A DNA stretch of 64,000 nt from Lepidurus packardi (taxonomy: Eukaryota > Arthropoda > Branchiopoda > Notostraca > Triopsidae), in NCBI GenBank assembly GCA_023053545.1, contig JAKZAN010000007.1, positions 5,146,001 to 5,210,000 of the forward strand. Direction: 5' to 3'. Below the pieces are notes generated by a model that was not told the DNA's origin, made no database searches, and worked only from the letters and a program-made list of their open reading frames with translations. Made by a program: the position numbers and the translations under genes. Shown in pieces: positions 23,597 through 36,000 of the stretch (its first letter is position 1; each line of letters starts with the position of its first letter).

Positions 23597-26184
23597 ATGA
23601 GAAGAACATGTATCTTTACCTTTCTCAAACAACATTTGCCTATCCTTCTGGGCTTGGTTCTAGGCATCGCCTGCGGTTTATTAATCACACCACCTGTTGA
23701 AGAGGACTGTGTGAGTTCTCCCGCCTTGGTTGAAGTCCCAACTCATGAAGCCACGTCCGCCAATACCGACACCGAAGATTACGAGCCCAGGATCAATTTA
23801 GCTGGCAAGCCCCAAAATGCCAAAAGGGAACCCAAACCTTTGGTTCGCCCTCGGTATTACTCCACCGAGCTAGCTATAAGAGAAAAAGTATTCGTGGCTG
23901 CACTTTCGTCCGCGAATTCCATAGCCAGTCTAGGACACAGCCTGAATTTCACCTTAACTCATCATATCAATCGACTGGCCTTTTTTATGGACATATCTCA
24001 AGGGCAGAAGCTCGATCTTATTCGCAACTTACCTGCTGTGGGTTTTAATGACAACGAAAAAGGACTCTTACCTTTACATACCCTGAAATACTTGGCCGAC
24101 AATTTTGTGCGAGCCTACAACTTTTTTTTCCTGGTTCGAGACAATACTTACGTGAACGGCAGGATTCTGTCGACGATCTTGAGTCATACGAGCATAGCAC
24201 AAGATGTCTACATGGGTATGCCCGTAGAGGAAAATGGCCGCATAGTTTGTTCAATAGGTTTGAAAATAAGTCCTGTGATATATACATGATTCACGTCTTG
24301 TTTTGGTTAGATGCTGGAATTATACTCAGTCATTCAGTCATCAGGCTCTTAGCTGACCATTTAGAGCGTTGTGCGGTGGACGCCGAAGCTGGAAAAGATG
24401 ATTTGAATGTTGGAAAATGTGTTTTGGAAGCTGCCAATCTGACCTGTCAGCCGTTTATTCAAGTATGCTATTAAATTTCACTTTGGTCTTGTTATCGTTT
24501 CAAGTGTCTCTCTTTAGGAGCAGAGATACTGGGGTGTGAAACTGCCGCCTATTGAGTTAGCCGATATACCAGATATGTGGGAATCAAATGTGGAACTCAA
24601 ACGTGCTGTGACTATCTTTCCCGTGAAAGAGCCAGTCGTAATGTATCTTCTGCATCAGCAAGCCTGTCAAGTAGGTCCCTTTTAACCGTCAGTCATTTTC
24701 TTTCATCGCTGTTTCGTGTCTTAGAGTGCAATTCAAGATGCTGAGCAGCAAATTCATTCGTTAGAGGAAGGGATCTTGGACATGGCTGAATTGGCATCTA
24801 ATGGTAAAGCAGGTGTGACTTGGCCGATAGGAATTCCTCCTCCGAGTAAACCCGCATCCCGATTTGACGTTGTACGGTGGGATTTCTTCAACGAAACACA
24901 CATATACTTGGAAAACGATCATTCAGTTGTATCAGAACTACAAGGCGTTTACCTTAAAGACGTGCAGGTATCGTATGACAACGCAGTCAAAAAGACAGCA
25001 GAAATTCAAGTAAAATGAAAAGTTGTATTACATATAGGACATTCTCAGTCGCACTGCGGCATATATTGAAGACAAGAACCCCGGTTGTAAGATTGTCAAG
25101 TTGGTAAATGGATATCGCAAGTTTGACGCTACCAGGGGGATCGATTACATTGTAGATTGGTTGCTTTTTTCAAGCCAAACTGGCAAAGAAGTCCTAAAAC
25201 GGTATAATTGTAAAAGGCTTGTACTGCTTCTACTTTATGTAGTGGTTTGTCTTGATGTCTAGGGTGGAAGCGTGTCGACCACTTACTAAAGTAGAAGTGG
25301 TCCCCATGCCTTACGTTACTGAGAATACCCGAGTCAATTTTATCTTACCTGTCAGCGAAAGTTTGACTAGCGTTGCAACCGCAAAAGAGTTTATGCAACG
25401 TTATCACCGAGCCTGTATGTCTAAAGGAGACAACACGCACTTATTCCTAGCCTTGTTCTACCGAAGCCCTCAAGAACCGGAAAGGTTCAAAGAACTGAAG
25501 GACATAGCATCGAATTACTCGCAGCAATACAAGAAAGAAGGTCTACGTGTCTCTTTTCAAGCCTACAAAGTCCCGTTTCAGGATACGCCGCCTTCTCTCA
25601 TGATTGCGGACCTAGTGGCCCGAAAATTTGCTGCCGACTCTTTACTCTTTGTATGTGACAGCTCAATGGAGATTTTTAGCGATTTTCTGAACCGAGTACG
25701 GATGAATACCATTTCCGGATGGCAAGTCTTTTCCCCTATTCCATACGCCGAGTTCAACCCGCAAGTTTCCTTGCGCACATCAGTCAAACCCACGAATTTG
25801 GATATCAGTACGCATTCAGGGCATTATGACCAGCATCGCTTCGATTACATAAGCTTCTACGCTGCCGATTACTTGGCTGTGCGTAAGCTCTCAGACATTG
25901 AGTTTCCAGTCATGCGAAGTGAACGGGACTTACTGGCGACCGGCTCCCGAGCGTATCCAGATATTGCTGCTATTTTCCTCAAATATGGAAAAATTCATCT
26001 TATGCGGGTAGTAGAACCTAACTTACGTATACGTTATACTTCCTCTCATTGCCGTGATGTGCCTTTGACGAACAGACAAATTGAACATTGCGAAGCAAGT
26101 CGATTGAAAAGTATGGGCACTAGGTCCCAATTAGCCAAATTATTGTTCGATTACGAGAAAGCCAAGCTTACTGGCCAGCAGTGA
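23597..26184 (+). CDS. CHPF: Chondroitin polymerizing factor (chondroitin synthase co-subunit)
   Basis: CHPF proteins are Golgi type II membrane proteins that pair with chondroitin synthase and are needed for polymerising GlcA and GalNAc into chondroitin. Exons: 23597-24257, 24311-24462, 24518-24670, 24725-25009, 25038-25201, 25263-26184; total 778 aa, close to the vertebrate length of about 775. A membrane anchor spans residues 15-31. The first transferase-like domain has FLVRDNTY (from about residue 178), where active synthases carry an acidic triad. Later come VNGYRKFD and VPMPYVTE, then NTISGWQVFSPIPYAEFNP, HLMRVVEPN and TRSQLAKLLF, which favour CHPF over CHSY. Acidic metal-binding residues are degenerate in both domains, as known for this non-catalytic partner. 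The gene is divergent from AGTRAP-like and convergent with NDUFS1. Confidence 0.94.
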
Positions 26185-26287
26185 AGTGCCTTAGCTGAGT
26201 CTTGTTTACCTGTATGTAGCAACCCAGTTGCTGTAATAGTGCCTATGCATGTTCCGAGTGAGCTTCCCGTATATCTACTTAAATGCC

Positions 26288-26293
26288 AATAAA
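26288..26293 (+). terminator. putative polyadenylation signal for CHPF
   Basis: AATAAA lies 104 bp after the CHPF stop codon, within the 230-bp gap to the convergent NDUFS1 gene. Confidence 0.55.
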
Positions 26294-26414
26294 AGTGCCT
26301 ACGGTAATTGCGTCAGTAAGCTAAAGCGTTAAGAGTAGAGAGCTATGGTTGCTTCTTTTATGCCTATGTATTTACACGCTCTCAATTTTACCACCAAGTC
26401 CCTACGTCACTGCT

Positions 26415-29265
26415 TTAGTATTTCGATTGCTTTTGTTTGCGAACTGCTTGCACGCATTTAGCCATCGTGGGAGAAGCGCGGCTTATAACGTCCGTCATGT
26501 AGAAATCTTCCAATTGCTTTTGACGAACGTCCAATGGGATTGCACTGGGTTGGCTCTTCACCAGCTGTACAACATAACGCAAAACAAAATTATGACAATT
26601 CATGAAACAAGCCTTAACAGAGGGATTACCTTGGCCAATTCCAACGATTGGGCAAAATAGTTCGCTTCTTCAACGTCTCCATAACGAGTCAAATTAGGGG
26701 ATACATCGGTAAGCCGACGTCGAACCTCATTCAACGTATCATAGGGTAATTTTTCTCCTACAATCTACTCCCACAATACACGCTACATTGCTGCTTTACA
26801 GACAGGAAAAATTTAGTTTTTACCTCGGACAATGCTCGCAAAATCTTCCAGTCTTCTCTGGCCAGACCAGGTGCAGTGACGGCAATAACCGTTTGCTGAG
26901 CTCGTCCCTCCATGTTGACGTAAGTGCCTTGCTTTTCGGTATAGGCAGCACCGGGAAGAATGACATCAGCCATGGCAGCTCCAGCGTCTCCGTGATGGCC
27001 TTGATAAACGACAAAGCAATCCTTGGGCAGATCTTCTTTTGTAACCGCTCCTTCATCCGCTCCCATCATGAACAGAAGCTTCGGCTTCAGGTTACGGATG
27101 CCTTGGACGCCAGCAGCGTAGCCGAGATCAAGAGCAGCAACTTGGGAGGCCACGCGATGAAGAACATTCAGGACTTTCCAATCGTGACCACTCTAGAAGT
27201 GAAACTTTCACATATAGTATCATATAAACGAACAAGTTATGTAATTACTCCAGATTGAACGCGAGCATTATGGGCCAACTGTTGTGTCAAGGAAAGAATG
27301 GCTGCTCCGTCAGCACGTTGAAGGGCTCCTGAACCTAAAATGACCATTGGGTTTTTAGCCTGGCCTAGTACTTTGGCAAACGGATGTTTTCCTTCAGCGA
27401 GTTGCTTCAAAATGCTGGTCGAATCTCCCAAATGCTACGTTAGACAAACGTTAGTTTCTTGTTCAAACACCAAATGCAGCAGAGCATACTTCATAATCAT
27501 AGCTTAGATCCACGTTGGGTCCAATCATAGCTACTTTGAGGTCATTATTAATCCAGGATTTGCGGACGCGGGCATTGAACGACGGAGCTTCGAACCGCGG
27601 GTTTGTGCCAATGAACAAGAGTACATCCGCCTCTTCCACCCCTGTCAAAATGTATAAAAAATTATTAGCTAATCTCATTCATTAGGTCAGCTCATCGAAG
27701 CAGCTGTACCAGCAATGCGAGTGTTTAGCAAATAGTTAGATCGCAAATCCGTTCCGGATCCATCCATGGGAAAGGTTTCCTCCGTACACAAGGTTTCCGA
27801 ACCTAGACGGTTCATAAAGTCCTTCAACGCCACCAGCGACTAGGAAGAACACGATTTACTGCATTATTAACATATAAAAAGCTTAGCAAACTAACCTCAG
27901 CATCGACTAAACCACCAGCAAGCGCAGCCATGCTATTGCCAGGGGTCTTTTGGATTGCTCGAGCAACGGCTACCAAAGCATCTTCCCAATCTACGGCTTG
28001 CAAATCTCCGTCACCGTTTTTGATCATGGGCGTCACCAGGCGTTGCCGTTTCAAACCGTCACAAGCAAAACGTGTCTTATCGGAAATCCATTCCTCGTTA
28101 ATATCCTATCGAAAATGTTATTTACGTTTTTTCTACAATTCATCAAAATCTCCTGTACCTCGTGTGTTCGAGGAATGACTCTTAGAACTTCCCCAGTTCT
28201 AGTTGTTACAACAACGTTCGATCCCACAGCATCCATAACATCTACAGAATCCGTTTTGCGAGTTTCCCATGGCCTAGCTACGAAAGCGTAGGGTTTGGAA
28301 GTAAGCGCTCCAACAGGACACAAATCAATAACGTTGCCGGATAATTCTGACAGAAACATCTTTTCTACGTAGGTTCCAACCTGTACGTGAGATTCTTAGG
28401 TTCCAGTCTTACTGTCTGAGAAACGTTGTTACAACATACCTGCATATCTCCACCTCGTCCTGTAGTTCCCAGATCATCGACGCCAGCAACCTCAGATGCA
28501 AAGCGAATGCAACGAGTGCAGTGAATGCATCTTGTCATGATAGTTTTGATGAGGGGCCCAACGTTCTTGTCCTCAACCGCTCTAAAATCCAAATTATCAA
28601 AATACTGACCGAAGACAACGATTATACTTGCCGTTTGCCATCGAAGTGAATGTCGGTGAAGCGTGATCGGTCAGAACCGAACGCCATAGACTGATCCTGC
28701 AGATCGCATTCGCCACCTTGATCGCAAATAGGGCAGTCCAATGGATGGTTTACCAAAAGGAACTCCATTACTCCTTCACGAGCTTTTCTTGTTAGCTCGG
28801 AATTTGTTTTAATACGCCATCCTTTCATTACTGGCATGGCGCATGCAGCTACAGGCTACCGAATAAGAAAACGGGTTGTTTTATTTAAGCTTTTCAAAGT
28901 GCTTTGCGGAAACATACTTTGGCCGACTTCTCCACTTCAACCAAACACATTCGGCAGTTTCCTGCTACCGAGAGACGTTCGTGGTAGCAAAAACGAGGTA
29001 TTTCTACGCCAACCATGGCAGCAGCCTGTTAAAAAAAAAAGATTTTATAGTTAAATGGAAATCCGTCCACTGTTCAGAAGCTTACCTGAAGTACTGTGGT
29101 ACCTGGATCTACTAAGACCCTTTTGTCGTCCACGAAAACTTCAACCTTTTCTGGAGCTTTGGTACCATTATTGCGTGTTTGGAAAACGGATGAACATGAA
29201 GCTGTTTTTCCACTCGCTTTCAGTGTCTGTGATGCCAACGTCCTTAAAGTTTGCAGGCGAAGCAT
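26415..29265 (-). CDS. NDUFS1: NADH:ubiquinone oxidoreductase 75 kDa subunit (complex I, NDUFS1)
   Basis: Iron-sulfur core subunit of mitochondrial complex I, passing electrons from the flavin site toward ubiquinone. Exons in transcription order: 29086-29265, 28918-29025, 28632-28855, 28440-28581, 28159-28380, 27896-28105, 27710-27839, 27490-27641, 27249-27434, 26824-27192, 26630-26764, 26415-26564; total 735 aa. The N-terminus is a basic, Ser/Thr-rich mitochondrial presequence ([13 protein letters not shown]). All cluster motifs are visible: [16 protein letters not shown] plus VAACAMP for the 2Fe-2S centre, [14 protein letters not shown] for one 4Fe-4S, CIHCTRC plus CPVGAL for another. The C-terminus ends in the family motif [18 protein letters not shown]. 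The intron at 28582-28631 is a GC-AG intron; using it restores the conserved GKRAVEDKN, whereas a nearby GT donor would insert an odd loop. Confidence 0.98.
28582..28631 (-). other. GC-AG intron in NDUFS1
   Basis: On the minus strand the exon ends ...AAACG, followed by GCAAGT, and the intron ends ATTTTAG. This joins the frame as GKR-AVEDKN, which is invariant in the family. The alternative GT donor four bases downstream, paired with an earlier AG, also stays open but inserts several non-conserved residues. Confidence 0.8.
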
Positions 29266-29690
29266 CTAGAATAATTTATGCAGATATAAAAAGAAGCTCT
29301 CGTAGACATCATACTATTCGTTTACAAGATTCTTGAGAAATAAAGAATTTGGTTACCTCGCAATTTTTATTTCTAGAGACAACCTAAACATCCACAAGAT
29401 CAGCGAACTTTAAGGAAAATGCGCAATGCTGCAAAAGAGCTTGGACTAAATATAGTTCAGCAAGTACGGTTTCTTGTTACTGTACATATTTTAAATTACT
29501 ACTTTAAATAAAAAATAAGTGTTAAAAAAATTATACTATAGATTTTCCTTTTTCGTATTTTTCTTAAGAACAAAATATTAAGTTCGATAATCTGCCAACG
29601 TTGCACGACCTTTCCAGCTGGGCAACTGTGCGGGGTGTTTCGTTTGGTTAATTTCGTCTAGTTTTTTACGTATTTACCCTCCCAATTACC
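29266..29690. other. bidirectional promoter region between NDUFS1 and EEF1B2
   Basis: Only 425 bp separate the two outward-facing start codons, so both 5' UTRs and promoters must lie here. No TATA box is evident in a plausible position. A short T-rich stretch precedes the EEF1B2 start. Confidence 0.6.
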
Positions 29691-30827
29691 ATGTCTTTCG
29701 GTGATTTGAAGAGCGAAGCTGGTGTTCAGGCCCTTAATAAACATCTAGCCGATAACAGCTACGTCCAAGGGTAATAAACTATAAGATCAATTTATGCACG
29801 TGTGCACTTCTATGCGAATTGCCTAGAGCCAAGGAGGTTTTGCCGACAAAGGGGTCTGGGAACTAAAGGATTTTTGATTCCTCTTTAGTTGTATTAACGC
29901 ATGTCTTATTTGAGGATATTCAGGGAAAATATAACCTTTCTGCATTAACCTATACTCCTTCCATGAAGCTTTCCAAATTATACCCAGTCCTAAGATTATG
30001 AGATCAATAGATTGGTACACATGGGTAAATTGAAATGAAATTGGACGAACTTGTACAATAGATTTTACTGTAGATTGTACTGTAGATTTTAGTGGAGCCT
30101 TAGAATAAAAAAGCACATTGAAAAACCCAGCAATGAAAATCTTCTCGTAATTTTTAGATACGAACCGTCTCAAGCTGATGCGTCCACTTTTGACGCTTTG
30201 AGCAAGGCACCGGGAGCCTCGCACCCCCATGCTCTGCGTTGGTACAATCATATCAAGTCCTTCGGTGCAGAAAAGTCCAAATTTGCTGGTGCTGCAGGTA
30301 ATCAATCTTTAACACGTTTATGTTATTTTGCTACATTATTATTTCTAATAGGAAAAGTCGCCCCTGCACCCGTTGCTGATGACGATGATGTAGATCTTTT
30401 TGGTTCCGATGGAGAAGATGCTGGCGAGGCAGACAAGATTAAGGAAGAACGATTGAAAGCATATAATGAAAAGAAAGCCAAGAAACCCGTCTTGATTGCT
30501 AAGTCCTCCATCGTTCTCGATGTCAAACCTTGGGATGATGAAACTGATATGGTCGATGTAGAAAAGAAAGTCCGCTCCATTCAATGCGAAGGGCTTATTT
30601 GGGGAGCTGGTAAGTTGTTAAATACTGTGGTTTATAGTTCGTAACAATTTTTTTTTTTAATTCTAAAATTAGGCAAGCTCGTACCTCTTGCTTATGGTAT
30701 CAAGAAGTTGCAAATTATGTGCACCGTGGAAGACGACAAAGTGTCCGTTGATTGGTTGACTGAAGAAATCCAAAACTTTGAGGATGTTGTTCAATCGGTC
30801 GACATTGCCGCTTTCAACAAGGTTTAA
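29691..30827 (+). CDS. EEF1B2: Translation elongation factor 1-beta
   Basis: Guanine nucleotide exchange factor that recharges eEF1A with GTP during translation elongation, in the cytosolic eEF1B complex. Exons: 29691-29770, 30158-30297, 30352-30609, 30673-30827; total 210 aa, with all phases matching. The N-terminal GST-like part has ASTFDAL and [10 protein letters not shown] central acidic stretch ([11 protein letters not shown]) is followed by the conserved exchange domain: [33 protein letters not shown] and [14 protein letters not shown]. The protein ends in the typical [12 protein letters not shown]. The ATG follows a T-rich leader, and the upstream region is shared with divergent NDUFS1. 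The 387-bp first intron is long for this neighbourhood. Length fits eEF1-beta rather than the longer eEF1-delta. Confidence 0.97.
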
Positions 30828-31488
30828 GTTGTGGGTGGTACAGCGAATGCGAAGTTACATGGACATACGATTGAATACACCTCTGAAAATAATGCTCAAC
30901 TTTGACCCAACGCAGTTAACTTTTTAATCTTGTTGCATTGAATATGATTTCATATCTAGTTATGGCAGTAAAATGGTGTGTTAATCCGCGTATTTCAATT
31001 TTCCGGTACTTCCTTTTCTTTTACCTATTGCGAACTGTTTTCATAGAAAGTGATCCGAGTCCACATGGCTGTCGCACACCGTTTGAAAGTCGGAAGGTGT
31101 TGTTCGTTAACGATATATTACCAAATCCATGCCACAATTTTCTTTTGCATCTTGTTTACATAGTAAGTAATGAAAGCACTAATGTATGGAATTTTGAAAT
31201 TGCCTCTTTTCCTGTCTTGCCTTTGTAAAAATAGCTAAAACTAGCCATCTACCAGCATTACATAGGACTACGCCGGTACCCATTCTCAGCGAATTTGGTA
31301 CCGATTCCGGTTCTCGTTTTTCCTTTTAGAATGGTACATTTAATAAAGGACGCTATGACCGTGCTGCACGCCGAAACTGTTGTTTGTTTTTCGAGAATTT
31401 TTTAATTATTTTGACGTGCACGTAAGCTTAGTTACGTTGTTATAAACATATAATTAACGTCCTTTCGTTTGTGCTTCAGGTGTAAGCC
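30828..31488. other. intergenic region EEF1B2-CNOT9
   Basis: About 660 bp. It holds the EEF1B2 3' UTR and the CNOT9 5' region. A pyrimidine-rich stretch ending in AG about 10 bp before the CNOT9 ATG looks like the end of a 5' UTR intron. An open frame at 30938-31228 has no recognised similarity and is not called. Confidence 0.55.
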
Positions 31489-32612
31489 ATGGCGACAACC
31501 CAAGCAGCCATACAAGCTGTGGATAGAGAGAAAATTTACCAATGGATTAGTGAATTAACAAACCCCGAGACAAGAGAGAGTGCGCTGTTGGAACTAAGGT
31601 ATTATTGTTAGACAATTGTTCTCACAATTTTTGTTTTAATTTGCTTTTAACGAAATTACAGCAAGAAGCGAGAAGTTGTGCCTGATCTTGCCCCCATGCT
31701 GTGGCATTCGTTCGGGGCAATTGCAGCTTTATTACAAGATATTATCAATATATACCCTGCCATTAACCCAGCTACTTTGACGGCTCAACAGTCCAATCGA
31801 GTCTGCAATGCATTGGCCCTACTCCAGTGTGTAGCCTCTCACCCTGAAACAAGATCAGTCTTCCTGCAAGCCCATATTCCTTTGTTCCTGTACCCCTTCC
31901 TGCACACCGTGAGCAAGACCAGGCCTTTTGAATATTTAAGGTTGACAAGCCTTGGAGTCATTGGTGCACTCGTGAAGGTACTTACGGTTTTATCCATTAA
32001 ATTCCCTTTAATTCTGTTATCTTTCTGCTTGCAGACTGACGAGCAAGATGTAATTAACTTTTTGTTGACGACTGAGATTATTCCACTTTGTTTACGTATT
32101 ATGGAAACGGGCTCCGAACTCTCGCGTACTGTTGCTACTTTTATTCTTCAAAAAATTTTATTAGACGAGACGGGGTTGGCCTATATTTGCCAGACATACG
32201 AGCGGTTTTCTCATGTTGCCATGATCTTGGTACGCGTTGTGTATTCGATATTTTCCTTTTTTGTTATTTATATGTTCCTTTTTTAGGGCAAAATGGTGAT
32301 TTCCTTGGCCAAAGAGCAATCAGCCCGTTTGCTAAAACACGTAGTCCGCTGCTACCTAAGACTTTCCGATAATGCCCGGTAAACTTATTTGGTTACGAAT
32401 GAAGTAAAATTAAAAATGCTTTTATGTTTCTTAACAGAGCAAGGGAAGCTTTGAGACAGTGCTTGCCTGATCAGCTTCGCGACAATACCTTCCAGATTTG
32501 CTTAAAAGATGATAAGAATACCAAGCAATGGCTTACTCAGCTATTGAAAAACTTGGAAACTACAATGGTAGATCCACGAATGACCATTGGCTCGTCCTTG
32601 ACGGCTCAGTAA
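31489..32612 (+). CDS. CNOT9: CCR4-NOT complex subunit 9 (RCD1/CAF40)
   Basis: Armadillo-repeat subunit of the CCR4-NOT deadenylase, linking it to RNA-binding and silencing factors in mRNA decay. Exons: 31489-31598, 31662-31977, 32035-32229, 32287-32378, 32438-32612; total 295 aa, near the human 299. Family blocks are nearly unbroken: [107 protein letters not shown] and [12 protein letters not shown]. The ATG at 31489 sits just after a probable 5' UTR splice acceptor. The gene lies between EEF1B2 and POLR1B in the same orientation, each with its own spacing, so these look like separate transcription units. Confidence 0.98.
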
Positions 32613-33046
32613 AGGAGGGCTTATGTACTTACTTGTTTTTTTCCTTTCGATGACTGAAAACTTGTATATCACACAATAAGTTTAAAAGGATCAAATTTAT
32701 TATAAACGGTATACGGTTTGTGAGGAATCCGTAGCATAAGTAATATGTACAAAATTTAAGTGATGTGATGAAATGTATTTGATGCTAACCACATTTTTAT
32801 GGCATTTCCTGTATGGCAAGGGTAACGCAGGAAAAAGCTTCAATACAGTTTTTCAGGTTTGAAGGTTTAAAGCCTGCCTTATTTTTTTTAAAAATGCGTC
32901 CATCATTAATATCGGGGTTAAGCTCTAACGTGCAATTCGCGGATACGTCTCTTGATTCCGAAACATTCTATTGCCTATGACCTTAGGCGAGTCAGAAGTG
33001 CTACTGCAAGCCACCCACCGATTAGTGGCGCCACTTTAGTACAGAA
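32613..33046. other. intergenic region CNOT9-POLR1B
   Basis: About 430 bp holding the CNOT9 3' UTR and the POLR1B promoter. No canonical AATAAA or TATA box is obvious, and no coding sequence is seen. Confidence 0.6.
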
Positions 33047-36000
33047 ATGACACAAATAAGCATGGCGGCTACAGAGCAACCCACGTGGCCGGAGTTTTCG
33101 GCTGAGATTAAACCTTCCTTAAAACTAATCCAGCAACCAGATTTTGGTACTCCTTATGTTCACGTTAATAAGGCAAGAAGCAAAATATGTATGTTTTATT
33201 TTGTTAATGTGTTTTGTTTCTTCAGGATTTGGCAGCACTTGGTTTGCCTGGCATAGAATCGTTCAATTTTATGTTACGTGGAGGATTGACAAGAGCAATA
33301 AAAGATCTAAGTCCTATTGAATTTGCGTTACCGAGTGGTACGAGAATCAAATTGAAACTAGAGGTAACTATTTGGAAAATTTTTTTCAAAAAGCAACCGT
33401 ATATTATTTTCTACACTGGCACTGAACGTTCTACCCTTCAGAATGCCCAAATTTTCCCCCCTCAAGCCGCCGAAGGAAGTTCCGATCGAAACCCTACTGT
33501 GTTCCCGAAAGAATGTCGGATGTCTGGCACAACTTATAAAGGAAAGTTAGTCGTTCAATTAGGATGGTGGGTAGATGGCAAGATGCAAATTCCGCTAGAT
33601 AAGAATTTGGGAGACATACCGATCATGCTGAAAGTAACTTTCATGTTTGTCTCAAAGTTCGCGTTTTTAAAATATATACCTGAATTCTCTAGTCCGACGC
33701 CTGCCATTTGGCCAATCTGAATCCAGCACAATTGGTAGCTAAAGGTGAGCACGCGGAAGAATTTGGAGGATATTTCATCGTAAAAGGCCACGAGCGATTA
33801 TTGCGCATGCTAACAGCGACAAGGAAAAACTTCCCTATTGCTGTACGCAGGGAGAAATGGAAAGGACGTGGTAAACTCTTCAGCGACAAAGGCATTTTCA
33901 TTCGTTGCGTCAAACCAGATATGACATCAACGGTAGCATCATCTTTGCAATTTGCTTCGTACAGCTCATTAATTTTGTTCATAGAATAACGTCCTTCATT
34001 ATTTACAAAATGGCACCGTCAAGTTCATGTGCTCTTACCAAAAGGCGCTTTATTTTCTGCCTGTCGTTCTGGTACTCAAAGCTTTAATGAACGTTACAGA
34101 CGAGTATATCTTCCGCGAGCTGATTAGAGGCATGGAAGATAACTTGTATTATAGGGAGTGAGTTACTACTTTCACTTAAAAATGCGACCCTAATGAAAAC
34201 TCCCTCTCAAGGCGGATTGCTTTCATGCTTCGTTTATTGCAAGCTGAAGGACTTCATTCCCATGAGCAGGCCAGGACATTCATTGGAAAAAGCTTTCGCA
34301 TCAAGTTTCGAGAGTTACCGGAATGGTACACGGATGAAGAAGTTTGTGACTACTTGTTGAAGTACAATTACACTTCCACACTATCAAAGCGTTTCATTAA
34401 GGTATCGTATCATGTTAGGAAAGCTGTCATGATCCACTTGGACGACAATGAAGACAAGTTTCGAGCATTATGTTTTAGCATTCGTAAGCTCTTCGCTTTT
34501 GTACAAGACCATTGCGTGGCTGAAGGTATGGATCCAGTTATGATGCAGGAAGTCACGCTACCTGGGCATACTTACATTCAGTTACTGAAAGACAAGTTAG
34601 AAAAGTTCTTGACGCTTCTACGTTTCTTGATTCTTAAGAAAGCCAGAACCAAAACGGATTACCAGCTTACGCAAGGTAAAAGAATTGATTAGTGATTGGT
34701 TTGACTTAGTAAATGGTTCTGTTTTCGTTCTAATTACAACGTTGTTTATTTATATTTTCAACTAGGTGAACTGTTCTGGTGCTTGGGAAAGTCCAGTAAG
34801 CTCGAAGCTGGGTTTGAAACGTTTCTCGCAACCGGAAACTTACCATCTCAGGCTGACTTGGGTTTAATGCAGAGTTCAGGTACGGAGAAAAATGAGGATT
34901 TAATTAATCCAGATTTGTAATGGGCGTTGTGTAGGTCTGACCATTGTTGCTGAGAACATCAATCGTATGCGTTACATGTCGCATTTTAAAGCTATTCATC
35001 GAGGAGCAGTCTTCGCAGACTCCAGAAGCAGTGAAGTTCGCATGTTGAAGCCAGATGCTTGGGGTACGTCTAAAAGACCCACAATTTTATCACTGCAAAA
35101 ATTGTCAGCTCCATTTTCTTTTCAGGTTTTCTATGTCCAGTACATACTCCTGACGGTGCACCATGTGGTCTCCTTAACCATTTAACGGCGCCTTGCCAAG
35201 TGACGAACACGCCGACCAATTTAACTCAGTTACCTTCAGTCCTGGCCGGTTTGGGTATGATTTCAGTTGGCACTGATTCTCCAGTGCCTTACCAGCAGTG
35301 TTATCCCGTGCAAGTCGAAGGGAAGGTCCTTGGTTACATACCGGATAAAATTGCTTCGCGTCTGGTCGACAAATTACGCCTAATGAAGATTCGGGGAGAA
35401 AAAGTACGTTGTGACATATTTATTTTTTATTTATTTAACTTTTTCTTTTACAATATACTATTAGGGAGTTCCCACAACATTGGAAATAGTATTAGTCCCT
35501 AAGCTTAAGGGGGGAGTCTATGGCCAGTATCCCGGATTGTATCTTTTTGGGGGAGTGGCACGTATGGTTCGTCCAGTCATCAATTTAGCAGCCCGAGCTA
35601 TTGAAATGATAGGTACCTTTGAACAAATTTATTTGGACATTGCCGTTCAAGCTGACGAAGCTATTGAAGGGGTAATATTTCTTCAAATAACGTAGACCTC
35701 AGTTCTAAAGTTTAGTTTGTCTGATCAATAGGTTACCACGCATCAGGAAATAACTGCTACTAGTTTTCTTAGCAATCTCGCTTCCTTGATCCCCTTTCCA
35801 GATTTCAATCAAAGCCCTCGTAATATGTACCAGTGTCAGGTAATACGGAAAATATCCATCCATCTTGTTTATTTAATACTGATCTTGCTATTTTAGATGG
35901 GAAAACAAACTATGGGTACGCCCTGTCATAATTGGCCCCTGCAGACCGAATCCAAGCTGTATCGCCTGCAGACGCCAGGTTCGCCATTGGTCCGTCCTGG

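Noticed and set aside
26788-27258. 156-codon plus-strand frame opposite NDUFS1
   Set aside because: It is the antisense of a conserved NDUFS1 exon and runs across the exon border.
28604-28627. Alternative NDUFS1 exon edges adding QYFDNLDF
   Set aside because: It uses a GT donor but inserts residues absent from the family. The GC-AG alternative restores the conserved junction exactly.
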